A stretch of 53,323 nt of DNA. It comes from Pelagibacteraceae bacterium AG-365-D07. GTDB taxonomy: Bacteria; Pseudomonadota; Alphaproteobacteria; Pelagibacterales; Pelagibacteraceae. Made by a program: the position numbers and the translations under genes. Below the pieces are notes generated by a model. It was given only the letters and a program-made list of their open reading frames with translations. It was not told the origin of the DNA and searched no databases. The stretch lies in the NCBI GenBank assembly GCA_003280005.1, contig QCGH01000007.1:1-53323 (forward strand), written 5' to 3'. Shown one piece after another: positions 8,320-16,458 of this stretch; the stretch's first letter is position 1; each line of letters starts with the position of its first letter.

Positions 8320-8868
8320 ATGGCTATAGAAACTCCAATATGTGATTTTGGTAAAAAGGCACCTGACTTTAAACTTAAATCAACTGATAACAAAATTTTA
8401 TCTCTTAATGACATAAAAGGTGAAAATGGAACTCTGATAATGTTTATTTGTAATCATTGCCCTTATGTTAAGGCGGTTGCAAAAGAAATAGTAGAAGATT
8501 GTACTGAATTACAAAAACTTGGCATTAATGCTGTTGCGATATGTGCAAATGATGCGGAGAATTATCCTGAGGACTCATTTGAAAATATGATTGAATTTGC
8601 AAAGAAAAATAAATTTAATTTCCCCTATCTCACGGATGAAACTCAGGAAATTGCGAAAACTTATGGTGCAGTATGTACACCAGACTTTTTTGGATACAAT
8701 AAAGACCTTGAACTTCAATATAGAGGACGATTAAGAGAGCTTAAAAACCTAGTTCCTGTAAAAGAGGGGATAAGTGATTTATTAAAGGCAATGAAGCAAA
8801 TTGCTGAAACTGGCAATGGACCTAAAAATCAAACACCTAGTGCTGGCTGTAGTATTAAGTGGAAATAA
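8320..8868 (+). CDS. Thioredoxin-like/AhpC-TSA family protein
   Basis: A 182-residue thioredoxin-fold protein. After a PDFKLKSTDNK strand region comes MFICNHCPYVKAV (about 41-53), a CxxC active site in the place expected for redoxin-type proteins, then AVAICANDAENYPEDS and a TPDFFGY cis-proline segment. It probably acts as a cytoplasmic thiol-disulfide oxidoreductase or atypical peroxiredoxin; no signal peptide is visible. The C-terminus SAGCSIKWK carries another cysteine. The next gene begins four bases after its stop. Confidence 0.82.
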   Translation: MAIETPICDFGKKAPDFKLKSTDNKILSLNDIKGENGTLIMFICNHCPYVKAVAKEIVEDCTELQKLGINAVAICANDAENYPEDSFENMIEFAKKNKFNFPYLTDETQEIAKTYGAVCTPDFFGYNKDLELQYRGRLRELKNLVPVKEGISDLLKAMKQIAETGNGPKNQTPSAGCSIKWK

Positions 8869-8872
8869 TTAA

Positions 8873-9955
8873 ATGCATTTAGTTGTTACTAGAAGTTATC
8901 CTCCAGAAATTGGTGGTATGCAAAATTTAATGTGGGGACTTACAAATTCCTTGTCTAAACATGATTTAATCAAAGTTATTGCCGACGATCATGATAATGC
9001 AAACCAGTTTGACGAAAAAGTTTCTTTCACTATAGAAAGAATTGGTGGACCAAAATTAATAAAAAAATATAGAAAGTCTTTTTTAGTAAATAATTATCTT
9101 GAAAATAACAATAAAATTAAAACGGTAATTGCTGATCATTGGAAAAGTTTAGAAAAAATAAAAACAAATGTAAAAAAAATATGTTTAATTCATTCAAAAG
9201 AAATAAATCATAATAAAGGATCATTCTTAAATAAAAGAGTTTTAAAAGTACTTAACAATGTGGATAAGATTGTAGCTAATTCAAACTTTACAAAAGAACT
9301 TGCTATTTCCTTAGGAGTAATAGCTGAAAAAATAATTGTCATTAATCCAGGTATAGATCCTGTCGAAAAAATAGATGATAAAAGTCTTAAAGAAGCTGAA
9401 AAAATACTTAAGGGAAAAAATCCAAGATTAATTACAGTATCAAGATACGACAAAAGAAAAAGCCATGAAAAAATAATTATGGCATTAAGAAATTTGAAAC
9501 AAATATATCCAAATATTATTTATACCTCTATTGGATACGGCGAAGAAGAGGAAAATATTAAAAAATTGACTAATGAACTTAATTTGAATGATCAGGTGTT
9601 GTTCTTAAAAAATATTAGTGCTGATTTAAAAAATGCATTAATTGCTAAATCCCATGTTTTTGTAATGCCTTCTATAACTTATAAAAAATCTGTTGAAGGT
9701 TTTGGAATTGCATATGTTGAGGCTGCTCAATTTGGCATACCTTCAATTGGAGGGAAAGATGGCGGAGCATCTGATGCAATTAAACATAATGAAACTGGAT
9801 TGATTTGCGATGGTAACAACTTAGATGATATTTATTCTAGTATAGATTTAATTTTGAAAAATAATTCTTACAAAGAATTTGGACAAAAAGCTAAGCAGTT
9901 CTCGAGTAATTTTCACTGGGATAAAATTATAAAAGAATATTTAAAATTATTATGA
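8873..9955 (+). CDS. Glycosyltransferase family 4 (GT-B)
   Basis: A 360-residue glycosyltransferase that would add a sugar from a nucleotide-sugar donor to a lipid or glycan. It starts MHLVVTRSYPPEIGGMQN, the acceptor-domain signature, has INPGIDP at the domain hinge, RLITVSRYDKRKSHEKI at the start of the donor domain, and VEGFGIAYVEAAQFGIPSIG (about 280-300), the EX7E donor-binding motif. The sugar and acceptor are unknown. It follows the redoxin gene by four bases, and the LPS-type genes at 11.2-13.4 kb suggest a surface-glycan role. Confidence 0.87.
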   Translation: MHLVVTRSYPPEIGGMQNLMWGLTNSLSKHDLIKVIADDHDNANQFDEKVSFTIERIGGPKLIKKYRKSFLVNNYLENNNKIKTVIADHWKSLEKIKTNVKKICLIHSKEINHNKGSFLNKRVLKVLNNVDKIVANSNFTKELAISLGVIAEKIIVINPGIDPVEKIDDKSLKEAEKILKGKNPRLITVSRYDKRKSHEKIIMALRNLKQIYPNIIYTSIGYGEEEENIKKLTNELNLNDQVLFLKNISADLKNALIAKSHVFVMPSITYKKSVEGFGIAYVEAAQFGIPSIGGKDGGASDAIKHNETGLICDGNNLDDIYSSIDLILKNNSYKEFGQKAKQFSSNFHWDKIIKEYLKLL

Positions 9956-9968
9956 TAGTATACGAATC

Positions 9969-10385
9969 ATGATTGAAAAATTTAATGGAATATTTCTTTT
10001 AATTGTTTTTATCTTGCACTTTATTGGCCACGGTGTTTACGGCTTTAGATGTGTGTTTGGAACAAAATCATTTCTGGATCAATATGCAATGCACGACTCA
10101 GGGGCTATCATGACAAGATTTTTTGGATCAATTTTTTTAGCTTCATTCATAATGGCAATGTATATAATGTTTGTAAGATCAGGTGGTGTTAATGGAACAT
10201 GGGGATTTTTCAATTTAATATTTTTACAAAACCTTTCTGCATTTGTTGTTGGAGTTTATACAATTAAAATTAACAAATTAGGACACACAGAAAAAACATC
10301 CATTGAAGGAATTATTGCACCTGGAATTTTAACATTATTAAGTGCGATACTTTGCTACGGATTAGCAGATAAAATTTATATATAA
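9969..10385 (+). CDS. Small four-helix membrane protein of unknown function
   Basis: A 138-residue protein with four strongly hydrophobic stretches (about 8-25, 48-66, 78-96 and 114-133) and short polar loops. A His-rich first segment (LHFIGHGVYGFRCVFGTKSF) and a DQYAMHDSGAIMTRF loop resemble DoxX-type or related small integral membrane proteins, but I do not recognise the family firmly. It lies 13 bases after the glycosyltransferase and may be co-transcribed. Nothing in the sequence gives a function. Confidence 0.7.
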   Translation: MIEKFNGIFLLIVFILHFIGHGVYGFRCVFGTKSFLDQYAMHDSGAIMTRFFGSIFLASFIMAMYIMFVRSGGVNGTWGFFNLIFLQNLSAFVVGVYTIKINKLGHTEKTSIEGIIAPGILTLLSAILCYGLADKIYI

Positions 10386-10390
10386 ATAAC

Positions 10391-10429
10391 TGTTCTAACA
10401 GCCGTAATTTATAGTTCTAATAGGTAGAA
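10391..10429. promoter_or_regulatory. Inverted repeats ahead of the IclR-type regulator
   Basis: Two short inverted repeats lie in the 92-base gap before the regulator gene: TGTTCTAACA (10391-10400) and TTCTA-ATAGG-TAGAA (10415-10429). Regulators of this family often bind such palindromes at their own promoters, so autoregulation is possible. The repeats are short and AT-rich, and the match is suggestive only. Confidence 0.3.
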
Positions 10430-10477
10430 TTACATAATTAATTATTTTTTTTAAAAAAATATGTCGTAAGATAATCT

Positions 10478-11158
10478 ATGAAAAAAAAAAATGCGGGTGT
10501 CGAAGCTGTAGATAAAGCTTTGCAAATTCTTAATGCTTTTAGCGAAAAAAGAGAAGAATTAACTTTAACAGAAATATCAAAACTAATTAATCAATATAAA
10601 AGTACAACTTCTAGATTATGTGCCTCATTGTTGAAGTTTGGATATATTGAGAGACTTCCTAGTAAAAAATATAAACTTGGTAATGCAATAAATAGATTAA
10701 TTAATGTTTACGATGATACATTCCATATTAACGATCTTATACAAAAACAATTGAACTTTATTAAAGATAAAACAAATGAAACTGCAAGTTTTTGGATTAA
10801 AAGTGATAATGCACGTGTTTGTATTTTGAAAAGTGAACCAGAGAAAGATATGCGGCACAATCTTATCTTGGGTCAACCTAGATCTTTAGAAAGAGGATCT
10901 AGTGGACATATTATATCAACTTATCATGATTTAAAAACACAAAATAAAAATAGAGTACTTAAAGATGAGTTCTCTATTTCACACGGTGAGATTGATCCTG
11001 AAAAGGCCTCAGTAACAGTTCCTTTGCTGTCAAAACAAAAAACCTTATTAGGAGCAATATCTGTCTCGGGACATGTTTCAAATTTTAATAAAACTAATAC
11101 ACATAATTTTTTATCAATTCTCAAAAATTCAAGATTTAAATTAGAAAAGCAAATTTAA
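10478..11158 (+). CDS. IclR-family transcriptional regulator
   Basis: A 226-residue regulator. Residues 1-75 form a winged helix (AVDKALQILNAFSEKREELTLTEIS, then STTSRLCASLLKFGYIER with the recognition helix, then the wing KKYKLGNAI). The rest matches the GAF-like effector-binding domain (ERGSSGHIISTY, VTVPLLSKQKTLLGAISVSG). It is somewhat shorter than typical IclR proteins (about 250). The codons after ATG are an 11-base A run, a spot prone to slippage. The 3' end overlaps the convergent GT9 gene by four bases. Target genes and effector are not evident. Confidence 0.88.
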   Translation: MKKKNAGVEAVDKALQILNAFSEKREELTLTEISKLINQYKSTTSRLCASLLKFGYIERLPSKKYKLGNAINRLINVYDDTFHINDLIQKQLNFIKDKTNETASFWIKSDNARVCILKSEPEKDMRHNLILGQPRSLERGSSGHIISTYHDLKTQNKNRVLKDEFSISHGEIDPEKASVTVPLLSKQKTLLGAISVSGHVSNFNKTNTHNFLSILKNSRFKLEKQI

Positions 11159-12096
11159 TTTATATTTTCTATAAATTTTTCAAAAACCTTTTCTGGTGTT
11201 AATTTATTCAAATCAGCAACTTGAATTGCTTTAAAATTTTCCCTTTCAATACTCACTTTATAAGCTGTTGTATGAGATCCAAACAGAGTTATTCCTTTTG
11301 AGCCTAAATGAGCTGCCATATGAGCGGGCCCTGTATCGTTAGCAATAACATAGGAACTTTGTTTTATTAATGTCGCAAGTTCAGAAATAGTTAGAGCATT
11401 ATTATTATTTAAAACAGATATAGCATTTATTTCTTTTGTCATTGGTATTTCTAAGGGGCCAGGTGCTACTAAAATTTTATACTCGTCAGCAAATCTATTT
11501 TTTACCAACTCTATAAATTTATTATAATGAGGCCATTTTTTTAATGTTAAATGAGGAGAGCAAAAAGGAAACAAAATAATATATTTTTTTAATTCATATT
11601 CACTTTTAATTTTATCTATGTTAGCACAGGCCCAATTAAAATCTGGATACATTGTTTTATTTGTTTTTACTCCAGAAGCTTCTAATTGATGTTTAAATCT
11701 ATCTAGTACAGGATTTTTATCAAACTCTTCTTTTGACTTATCTTTAGGCAAAGTAGTATCAGAGGATGACCAAATATTATGATTTGCGTTAGGAAACAAA
11801 ATTCTTTTATAAAAACTTGTTCTAGCTGAGTTTTGTAAGTCAAAAACTTTTGAAAACTTATATTTTTTTATTATACGCATAAGGGTAAATAAATAAATTA
11901 GATTAAATCTAGATAATCTTTTATCTAATATTACAGCCTTTAAATGTGGATTATTTTTGAATAGTTCAAAATAAGGTTTAGTTGTTAATAAATATATATC
12001 GTCTTCTTTAAAGAATTCAGAAATATCTTGAATAGCACCACTTGCTTGAGCTATATCTCCTAATGATCCATGTTTGATTATTAAAATATTAGACAT
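11155..12096 (-). CDS. Glycosyltransferase family 9 (ADP-heptose:LPS heptosyltransferase-like)
   Basis: A 313-residue GT-B enzyme of the WaaC/WaaF/WaaQ group, which transfers heptose to lipid A-core. Diagnostic parts are the N-terminal MSNILIIKHGSLGDIAQA (acceptor site), the central ILFPFCSPHLTLKKWP donor segment, and YVIANDTGPAHMAAHLGSKG (about 247-266), the nucleotide-sugar binding signature. It is divergent by 36 bases from the DUF6165 gene, which is often found with LPS genes. Exact acceptor is not determinable. Confidence 0.87.
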   Translation of the reverse strand: MSNILIIKHGSLGDIAQASGAIQDISEFFKEDDIYLLTTKPYFELFKNNPHLKAVILDKRLSRFNLIYLFTLMRIIKKYKFSKVFDLQNSARTSFYKRILFPNANHNIWSSSDTTLPKDKSKEEFDKNPVLDRFKHQLEASGVKTNKTMYPDFNWACANIDKIKSEYELKKYIILFPFCSPHLTLKKWPHYNKFIELVKNRFADEYKILVAPGPLEIPMTKEINAISVLNNNNALTISELATLIKQSSYVIANDTGPAHMAAHLGSKGITLFGSHTTAYKVSIERENFKAIQVADLNKLTPEKVFEKFIENIN

Positions 12097-12132
12097 ATTT
12101 TTAACAATTTAACATACTATATAATTATTTAT

Positions 12133-12522
12133 ATGAATAAAATTTTAGTTGAAGTATCTGTTGGGGAGCTATTAGACAAACTATCAATATTAGAAATCAA
12201 AAAAGAAAAAATTAAAGATGGTGATAAGCTTCGATATATCAACGATGAATTCAATCTGTTGAAAAATCAACTTTCAAAAAATATAAAAACAGATAGTAAA
12301 ATTGATCAATTATTTAATAAATTAAAGGAAATTAATTCAAAATTATGGGTTATAGAGGATGATAAAAGACTATGTGAAAAAAAATCAGATTTTGGTGAAA
12401 AATTTATTAAACTTTCAAGGAATGTACATTTTTTAAATGACAATCGTGCTCAAATTAAACTTGAAATAAACAATTATACTGGATCTAAAATTAAAGAGAT
12501 AAAAGAATATACAAAATACTAA
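12133..12522 (+). CDS. DUF6165-family protein
   Basis: A 129-residue, mostly helical, charged cytoplasmic protein starting MNKILVEVSVGELLDKLSIL and containing SKLWVIEDDKRLCEKK (about 69-84), both typical of DUF6165. The family has no known biochemical role but sits near LPS and glycan genes. It is divergent from the heptosyltransferase-like gene and precedes the methyltransferase-like gene by six bases, supporting co-transcription. Recognition of the family rests on these motifs from memory. Confidence 0.75.
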   Translation: MNKILVEVSVGELLDKLSILEIKKEKIKDGDKLRYINDEFNLLKNQLSKNIKTDSKIDQLFNKLKEINSKLWVIEDDKRLCEKKSDFGEKFIKLSRNVHFLNDNRAQIKLEINNYTGSKIKEIKEYTKY

Positions 12523-12528
12523 ATTATA

Positions 12529-13362
12529 ATGGAAAAAAAATTTTTTGAAAAAGGTGATATCAAATGGGATTCGGATTCAATATTAAATGAGTTGGATAAT
12601 TTTATTTCTATTTATGAAAAAAGACCAATTAAAAATAACAAAGGTGGAATGCAATTCTCAAGCATGTTCTACTTCTATTTTATTTTAAAAAACAAAAAAC
12701 CATCTTTTGTTATTGAAAGTGGTGTCTATAAAGGACAATCAACATGGTTAATAGAAAATACTCTTCCTGAAAGTGAAATACTTTCAATAGATATTGATTT
12801 AAATCAAAGGGAATATTTTTCTAAAAAAGCTAATTATAGCAATCTAGATTTTAAGTTTCAGGATTTAAGCAAAATACCTAATGATACTTTAGTTTTTTTT
12901 GATGATCACGTGAACCACTTAGAAAGAATTATAGAATCAAATTTTTTTAAAATAAAAAATATTGTACTTGAGGATAATTATTCACTAGAGAATGGAGATT
13001 TTCAAACGATCAAACAGTTATATAATAATCATACTTTTAAACATAATCCAGGTTTTTTAAGTTTGTTAAAATCAAGTCTGATATTTAATAGTTTAATAAT
13101 TAAAAAAATTTTTCAAGGAAATTTTTCAATTAAAAAAGACTTAGACCAACTAACAAAAAGAATTAGAGATGGTTACGAAAAAATAAATTTTAATAACATT
13201 GAAAAAAATATTTCTCTATACTATGAATTCCCCCCATTAATAAATGATAATAAAAATTTATTAGAAAAAAAACCATTACTTGATAAACATGATTATATTT
13301 CTGACACAAATAATTATCAATTTGTTAACAGTAATTTTTTTACATATTTGGAACTACTTTAA
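12529..13362 (+). CDS. Methyltransferase/cephalosporin-hydroxylase-like Rossmann protein
   Basis: A 277-residue protein with a class I methyltransferase-like core: FVIESGVYKGQSTWLIE (about 61-77; a glycine-rich loop after strand 1), ILSIDIDLNQREYF for the acidic end of strand 2, and LVFFDDHVNHLERI (about 121-134). This resembles the CmcI/FkbM group that modifies sugars or secondary metabolites. The remaining C-terminal 110 residues match nothing I know. Its end overlaps the convergent nitrilase gene by nine bases. The paired DUF6165 gene and GT9 suggest an LPS-core modification role (inference). Confidence 0.62.
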   Translation: MEKKFFEKGDIKWDSDSILNELDNFISIYEKRPIKNNKGGMQFSSMFYFYFILKNKKPSFVIESGVYKGQSTWLIENTLPESEILSIDIDLNQREYFSKKANYSNLDFKFQDLSKIPNDTLVFFDDHVNHLERIIESNFFKIKNIVLEDNYSLENGDFQTIKQLYNNHTFKHNPGFLSLLKSSLIFNSLIIKKIFQGNFSIKKDLDQLTKRIRDGYEKINFNNIEKNISLYYEFPPLINDNKNLLEKKPLLDKHDYISDTNNYQFVNSNFFTYLELL

Positions 13363-14142
13363 ACTTGGAATAATTTTTCTTAATCTGAATGACTCACCTG
13401 GATCAATATTTGAGTAAATAATTCCTACACCCTTTTTTTTTATTTTCAAAATTTTTCCATCAGGGGAAATTATAACACTGTGACCAAAGGTCTGTCTTTT
13501 TTTAGTATTTCTTCCAACTTGATTTGGGGCAAATATAAAACAAAAATTTTCAATAGCTCTAGCTTTTAAAAGAGTTAACCAATGTTTTTGGCCAGTCACT
13601 TTTGTAAAAGCTGAAGGAACACTTATAAATTTAATATTTTTTTTTGATAAATTTCTATAAATCTCGGGGAATCTTAAATCAAAACATATTGTAAGACCCA
13701 AATTCCCCCATGGCAGCTTTACTGATACCAATCTTTTTCCAGGTTTATATGTTTTGCTTTCTTGGTGTTTTTCCTTATTCGGGAGTTTAACATCAAACAT
13801 TTTAATCTTATCATAATAGGCAGCTATTTTTCCTTTTGGATTAATCATAATTGACCTATTTCTATACTTATTATTATCTTTAATTGGTAAAGAACCTATT
13901 AATATCCATTTTTGATTTAGTTTTGAGATTTCTTGAATTTTTTTAATTAAAGGATCTTCGCTCATTTTATATGTATTTTTTAATAATATTTTCTTATTAC
14001 TTGTAATTAATGAGCAAGTTTCAGGAGTTATAATTAAGTCTGCTTTTTTTTTAATCGATTTATTAATTAAACTTAAAATTTGTTTGATATTCTTTTTATA
14101 ATTTTCTCCTGCACACGATTGAATACAAGCTACTTTCATCAA
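13354..14142 (-). CDS. Carbon-nitrogen hydrolase (nitrilase superfamily, Nit1/omega-amidase-like)
   Basis: A 262-residue cytoplasmic amidase-type enzyme with the full catalytic triad: Glu41 in IITPETCS, Lys112 in YYDKIKMFDV, and Cys153 in GLTICFDLRFPE. The KHWLTLLKARAIENFCF and QTFGHSVIISPDGK segments fit the Nit1/Nit2 and deaminated-glutathione amidase group. The start overlaps the permease stop by four bases (ATGA), so it is translated with the amino-acid ABC permease genes. A role in releasing ammonia from imported or metabolic amides is plausible; the substrate is not known. Confidence 0.87.
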   Translation of the reverse strand: MMKVACIQSCAGENYKKNIKQILSLINKSIKKKADLIITPETCSLITSNKKILLKNTYKMSEDPLIKKIQEISKLNQKWILIGSLPIKDNNKYRNRSIMINPKGKIAAYYDKIKMFDVKLPNKEKHQESKTYKPGKRLVSVKLPWGNLGLTICFDLRFPEIYRNLSKKNIKFISVPSAFTKVTGQKHWLTLLKARAIENFCFIFAPNQVGRNTKKRQTFGHSVIISPDGKILKIKKKGVGIIYSNIDPGESFRLRKIIPSLK

Positions 14143-14813
14143 TAATTGTATTTTCTTTCAAGAAATTTTATAAAATTATGTATTAAAAAAGTCATAAATA
14201 GATAAATGCTTCCAGCAACTATAAATACTTCTATTGGTTTAAAAGTTGTTGAAATAATATACTTTGCAACTCCAGTTAAATCCATCAATGTTACTGTGCT
14301 TGCTAACGAGGTCCCCTTTAACATTAGAATAATTTCATTCCCATATGCTGGTAGTGATTGTCTTATGGCAATTGGTATTTGTATTTTATAGAAGATAATT
14401 TTACTTGATATGCCAAGACTTTTTCCAGCTTCAACATATCCTTTTTTAATTGTTTGAAATGCTGATCTCAAAATCTCTGATGTATATGCGCCTGTATTTA
14501 GAGCAAAAGCAATTATCGCACACCAATATGGTTCTTTTAAAACAACCCACAAAAAACTACTTCTTATAAATTCAATTTGTCCAAATCCAAAGTAAATTAT
14601 AAATATTTGAACCAGTAATGGTGTTCCTCTAAATAAATATGAATAGCCGTATGCAAATTTATTAATTATAAAGTTATTGTTCATTCTCATTATTGCAAAT
14701 AATAACCCAATAAATAGCCCAAAAAGTAATGATAAAGATAATAACTTAAGTGTTACGACAGTTGCATTTAATAATTTAGGAAAACTATTGATCATTAATT
14801 CTAAATCCATCAA
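14139..14813 (-). CDS. Polar amino acid ABC transporter permease (HisM/ArtM type)
   Basis: A 224-residue membrane permease of the histidine/arginine/octopine ABC class. It has five or so transmembrane segments, the early YLFRGTPLLVQIFIIYFG motif and the EAA cytoplasmic loop YVEAGKSLGISSKIIFYKIQ (about 127-146) that docks the ATPase. It overlaps the upstream permease by four bases and the downstream amidase by four, a tight translational coupling. No ATPase gene is present in this cluster. Confidence 0.92.
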   Translation of the reverse strand: MMDLELMINSFPKLLNATVVTLKLLSLSLLFGLFIGLLFAIMRMNNNFIINKFAYGYSYLFRGTPLLVQIFIIYFGFGQIEFIRSSFLWVVLKEPYWCAIIAFALNTGAYTSEILRSAFQTIKKGYVEAGKSLGISSKIIFYKIQIPIAIRQSLPAYGNEIILMLKGTSLASTVTLMDLTGVAKYIISTTFKPIEVFIVAGSIYLFMTFLIHNFIKFLERKYNY

Positions 14814-15502
14814 AAACCTCTGCTATATTTAATTTCTAATCTATTTATTAACTTCATACTTATAAAAGTAAGCAGTAAATATAAAACTGCGGCAAAAGAA
14901 TAAAAAAATAGAGGATCTCTAGTGGAGCCTGCCGCTATATAAGATTGCCTCATTATTTCCACCAATCCTGTGACTGAAATTAATGATGTATCCTTTAAAG
15001 TAATTTGCCAAACATTACTTAAATTTGGTATCGCAAGCCTTAACATTTGAGGTAAAATAATTTTATAAAATTTAATATGTTTTTTCACACCTAAAACTTT
15101 TGCAGCTTCAAACTGTCCTTTGTCTATAGATTGAATAGCCCCTCTAAATACTTCTGTTGAGTAAGCTCCTGAAATAATTCCTATTGCAAATGATCCTGTT
15201 ATGAATGCATTTATTTCTATATATTCATAATAGCCAAACATGGAAGCAACAAACATTATTGCTCCACTTCCACCAAAAAAGAATAAATATATTACCAAAA
15301 GTTCGGGAACACCTCGAATTACTGTAGTATAAAAGTTTCCAATTAAGTTTAATGATTTATATTTTGATAATTTTAAAGGTGTAAATATTAAAGCAAATAA
15401 AAAACCAATTAACATCGCTGTCACTGAAACAGCTATTGTCATTAGGGTTGCATAAAATAATTCGTCTCCCCAACCAGTTTTACCAAATGCTAGAAGTTCC
15501 AT
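14810..15502 (-). CDS. Polar amino acid ABC transporter permease (HisQ/ArtQ type)
   Basis: A 230-residue partner permease. The start MELLAFGKTGWGDEL matches the family N-terminus, TTVIRGVPELLVIYLFFFG lies near residues 60-78, and the EAA loop is QFEAAKVLGVKKHIKFYKI (about 134-152). The ATG at 15502 lies only five bases after the base of a 12-bp hairpin (15508-15534), and no ribosome-binding site is visible in between; translation may therefore be weaker than that of the binding protein upstream. Confidence 0.92.
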   Translation of the reverse strand: MELLAFGKTGWGDELFYATLMTIAVSVTAMLIGFLFALIFTPLKLSKYKSLNLIGNFYTTVIRGVPELLVIYLFFFGGSGAIMFVASMFGYYEYIEINAFITGSFAIGIISGAYSTEVFRGAIQSIDKGQFEAAKVLGVKKHIKFYKIILPQMLRLAIPNLSNVWQITLKDTSLISVTGLVEIMRQSYIAAGSTRDPLFFYSFAAVLYLLLTFISMKLINRLEIKYSRGF

Positions 15503-15507
15503 AAAGA

Positions 15508-15534
15508 TTGGCGACTATACAATATAGTCGCCAA
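15508..15534 (-). terminator. Perfect 12-bp hairpin between binding-protein and permease genes
   Basis: TTGGCGACTATA (15508-15519) and TATAGTCGCCAA (15523-15534) pair perfectly around a three-base loop. There is no T run on the minus strand after it, so it is more likely a stop for 3' exonucleases, protecting the binding-protein part of the message, than a true factor-independent terminator. It ends five bases before the permease start codon and may also hinder initiation there. Confidence 0.75.
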
Positions 15535-15546
15535 ATCTAAAATCAA

Positions 15547-16398
15547 TTACATAGAGGCGTCAAAACCGAACCATTTAGTTGCAATTCTGCTTATGTCGCC
15601 ATTTTTTCTTGCTTTATTAATAGCCATGTTGAAGTCTTTTAAAAGTTGCGCATCTCTCTCACCAATCGCACCACTTCCACCTTTTCTAATTCCAACACCA
15701 ACTCCATTTCCAAATGCTCCACCTGAAAATGTTGGCCCAACTAAAACTACAGGTTTGCCAGATTTATCGGCATAATCTGTAAATGCTACTGCTGCAGCTA
15801 ATGCAACATCACATCTTCCAGCGGCTAAATCTAGGTTTACTTCGTCCTGAGTTTTGTAAGTTCTTACATTTACACTTCCTACATCACCTGAATCTAAAAA
15901 GTTTTGGTGAATAGTCGCTGTCTGAACACAAACAGTTTTACCAGCTAACGCTCCCTCAATTGTTTTAAGAGCTTTTTTAACTGAACTTCCACCAATAGAA
16001 AGATTTATTCCTGATGGTGTATCCATACCTTCAAGATCTGAACCTTTCATAACAGCTAGCTGCGCAACTTCATCTGCATATCCTTGTGAAAAATTAATTG
16101 TTTTTAATCTTTCATCAGTTATTGACATTCCAGCCATGATCGCATCAAACTTTCTCATTAGTAGAGCTGGTATCATACCATCCCAATCTTGCTCAACGAT
16201 CTCACACTGTTTTCCAATGTATCTGCAAAGTGTCCATGCTAACTCAACCTCAAATCCAATTAACTTTCCTGAAGCATCTTTTGAATTCCATGGAGGGTAA
16301 GCACCTTCAGTTCCAATTTTTATTTTATCAGCGTAAACACTAGTCGTGATAAATAAAGAAGCCAAAACTGAAATTATAGTTTTTTTGAATATATTCAT
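15547..16398 (-). CDS. ABC transporter periplasmic binding protein (arginine/octopine-type)
   Basis: A 283-residue family-3 solute-binding protein. A signal peptide spans about residues 1-23 (hydrophobic SVLASLFITTSVYA, cleavage before DK), followed by KIGTEGAYPPWNSKDASGKL, the family's substrate loop, and GFEVELAWTLC. DWDGMIPALLMRKFDAIMAG and SITDERLKTINFS give the basic/polar amino acid signature (ArgT/OccT/NocT group). A strong AAGGAG site (16405-16410) sits six bases before the ATG. It heads the cluster with two permeases and the amidase; a polar nitrogen compound is the probable cargo. Confidence 0.9.
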   Translation of the reverse strand: MNIFKKTIISVLASLFITTSVYADKIKIGTEGAYPPWNSKDASGKLIGFEVELAWTLCRYIGKQCEIVEQDWDGMIPALLMRKFDAIMAGMSITDERLKTINFSQGYADEVAQLAVMKGSDLEGMDTPSGINLSIGGSSVKKALKTIEGALAGKTVCVQTATIHQNFLDSGDVGSVNVRTYKTQDEVNLDLAAGRCDVALAAAVAFTDYADKSGKPVVLVGPTFSGGAFGNGVGVGIRKGGSGAIGERDAQLLKDFNMAINKARKNGDISRIATKWFGFDASM

Positions 16399-16458
16399 TA
16401 TTTTCTCCTTTAATAAAAAAATAGTATTTCATAAAATTAAGAAATTAAAAAGAATAAA

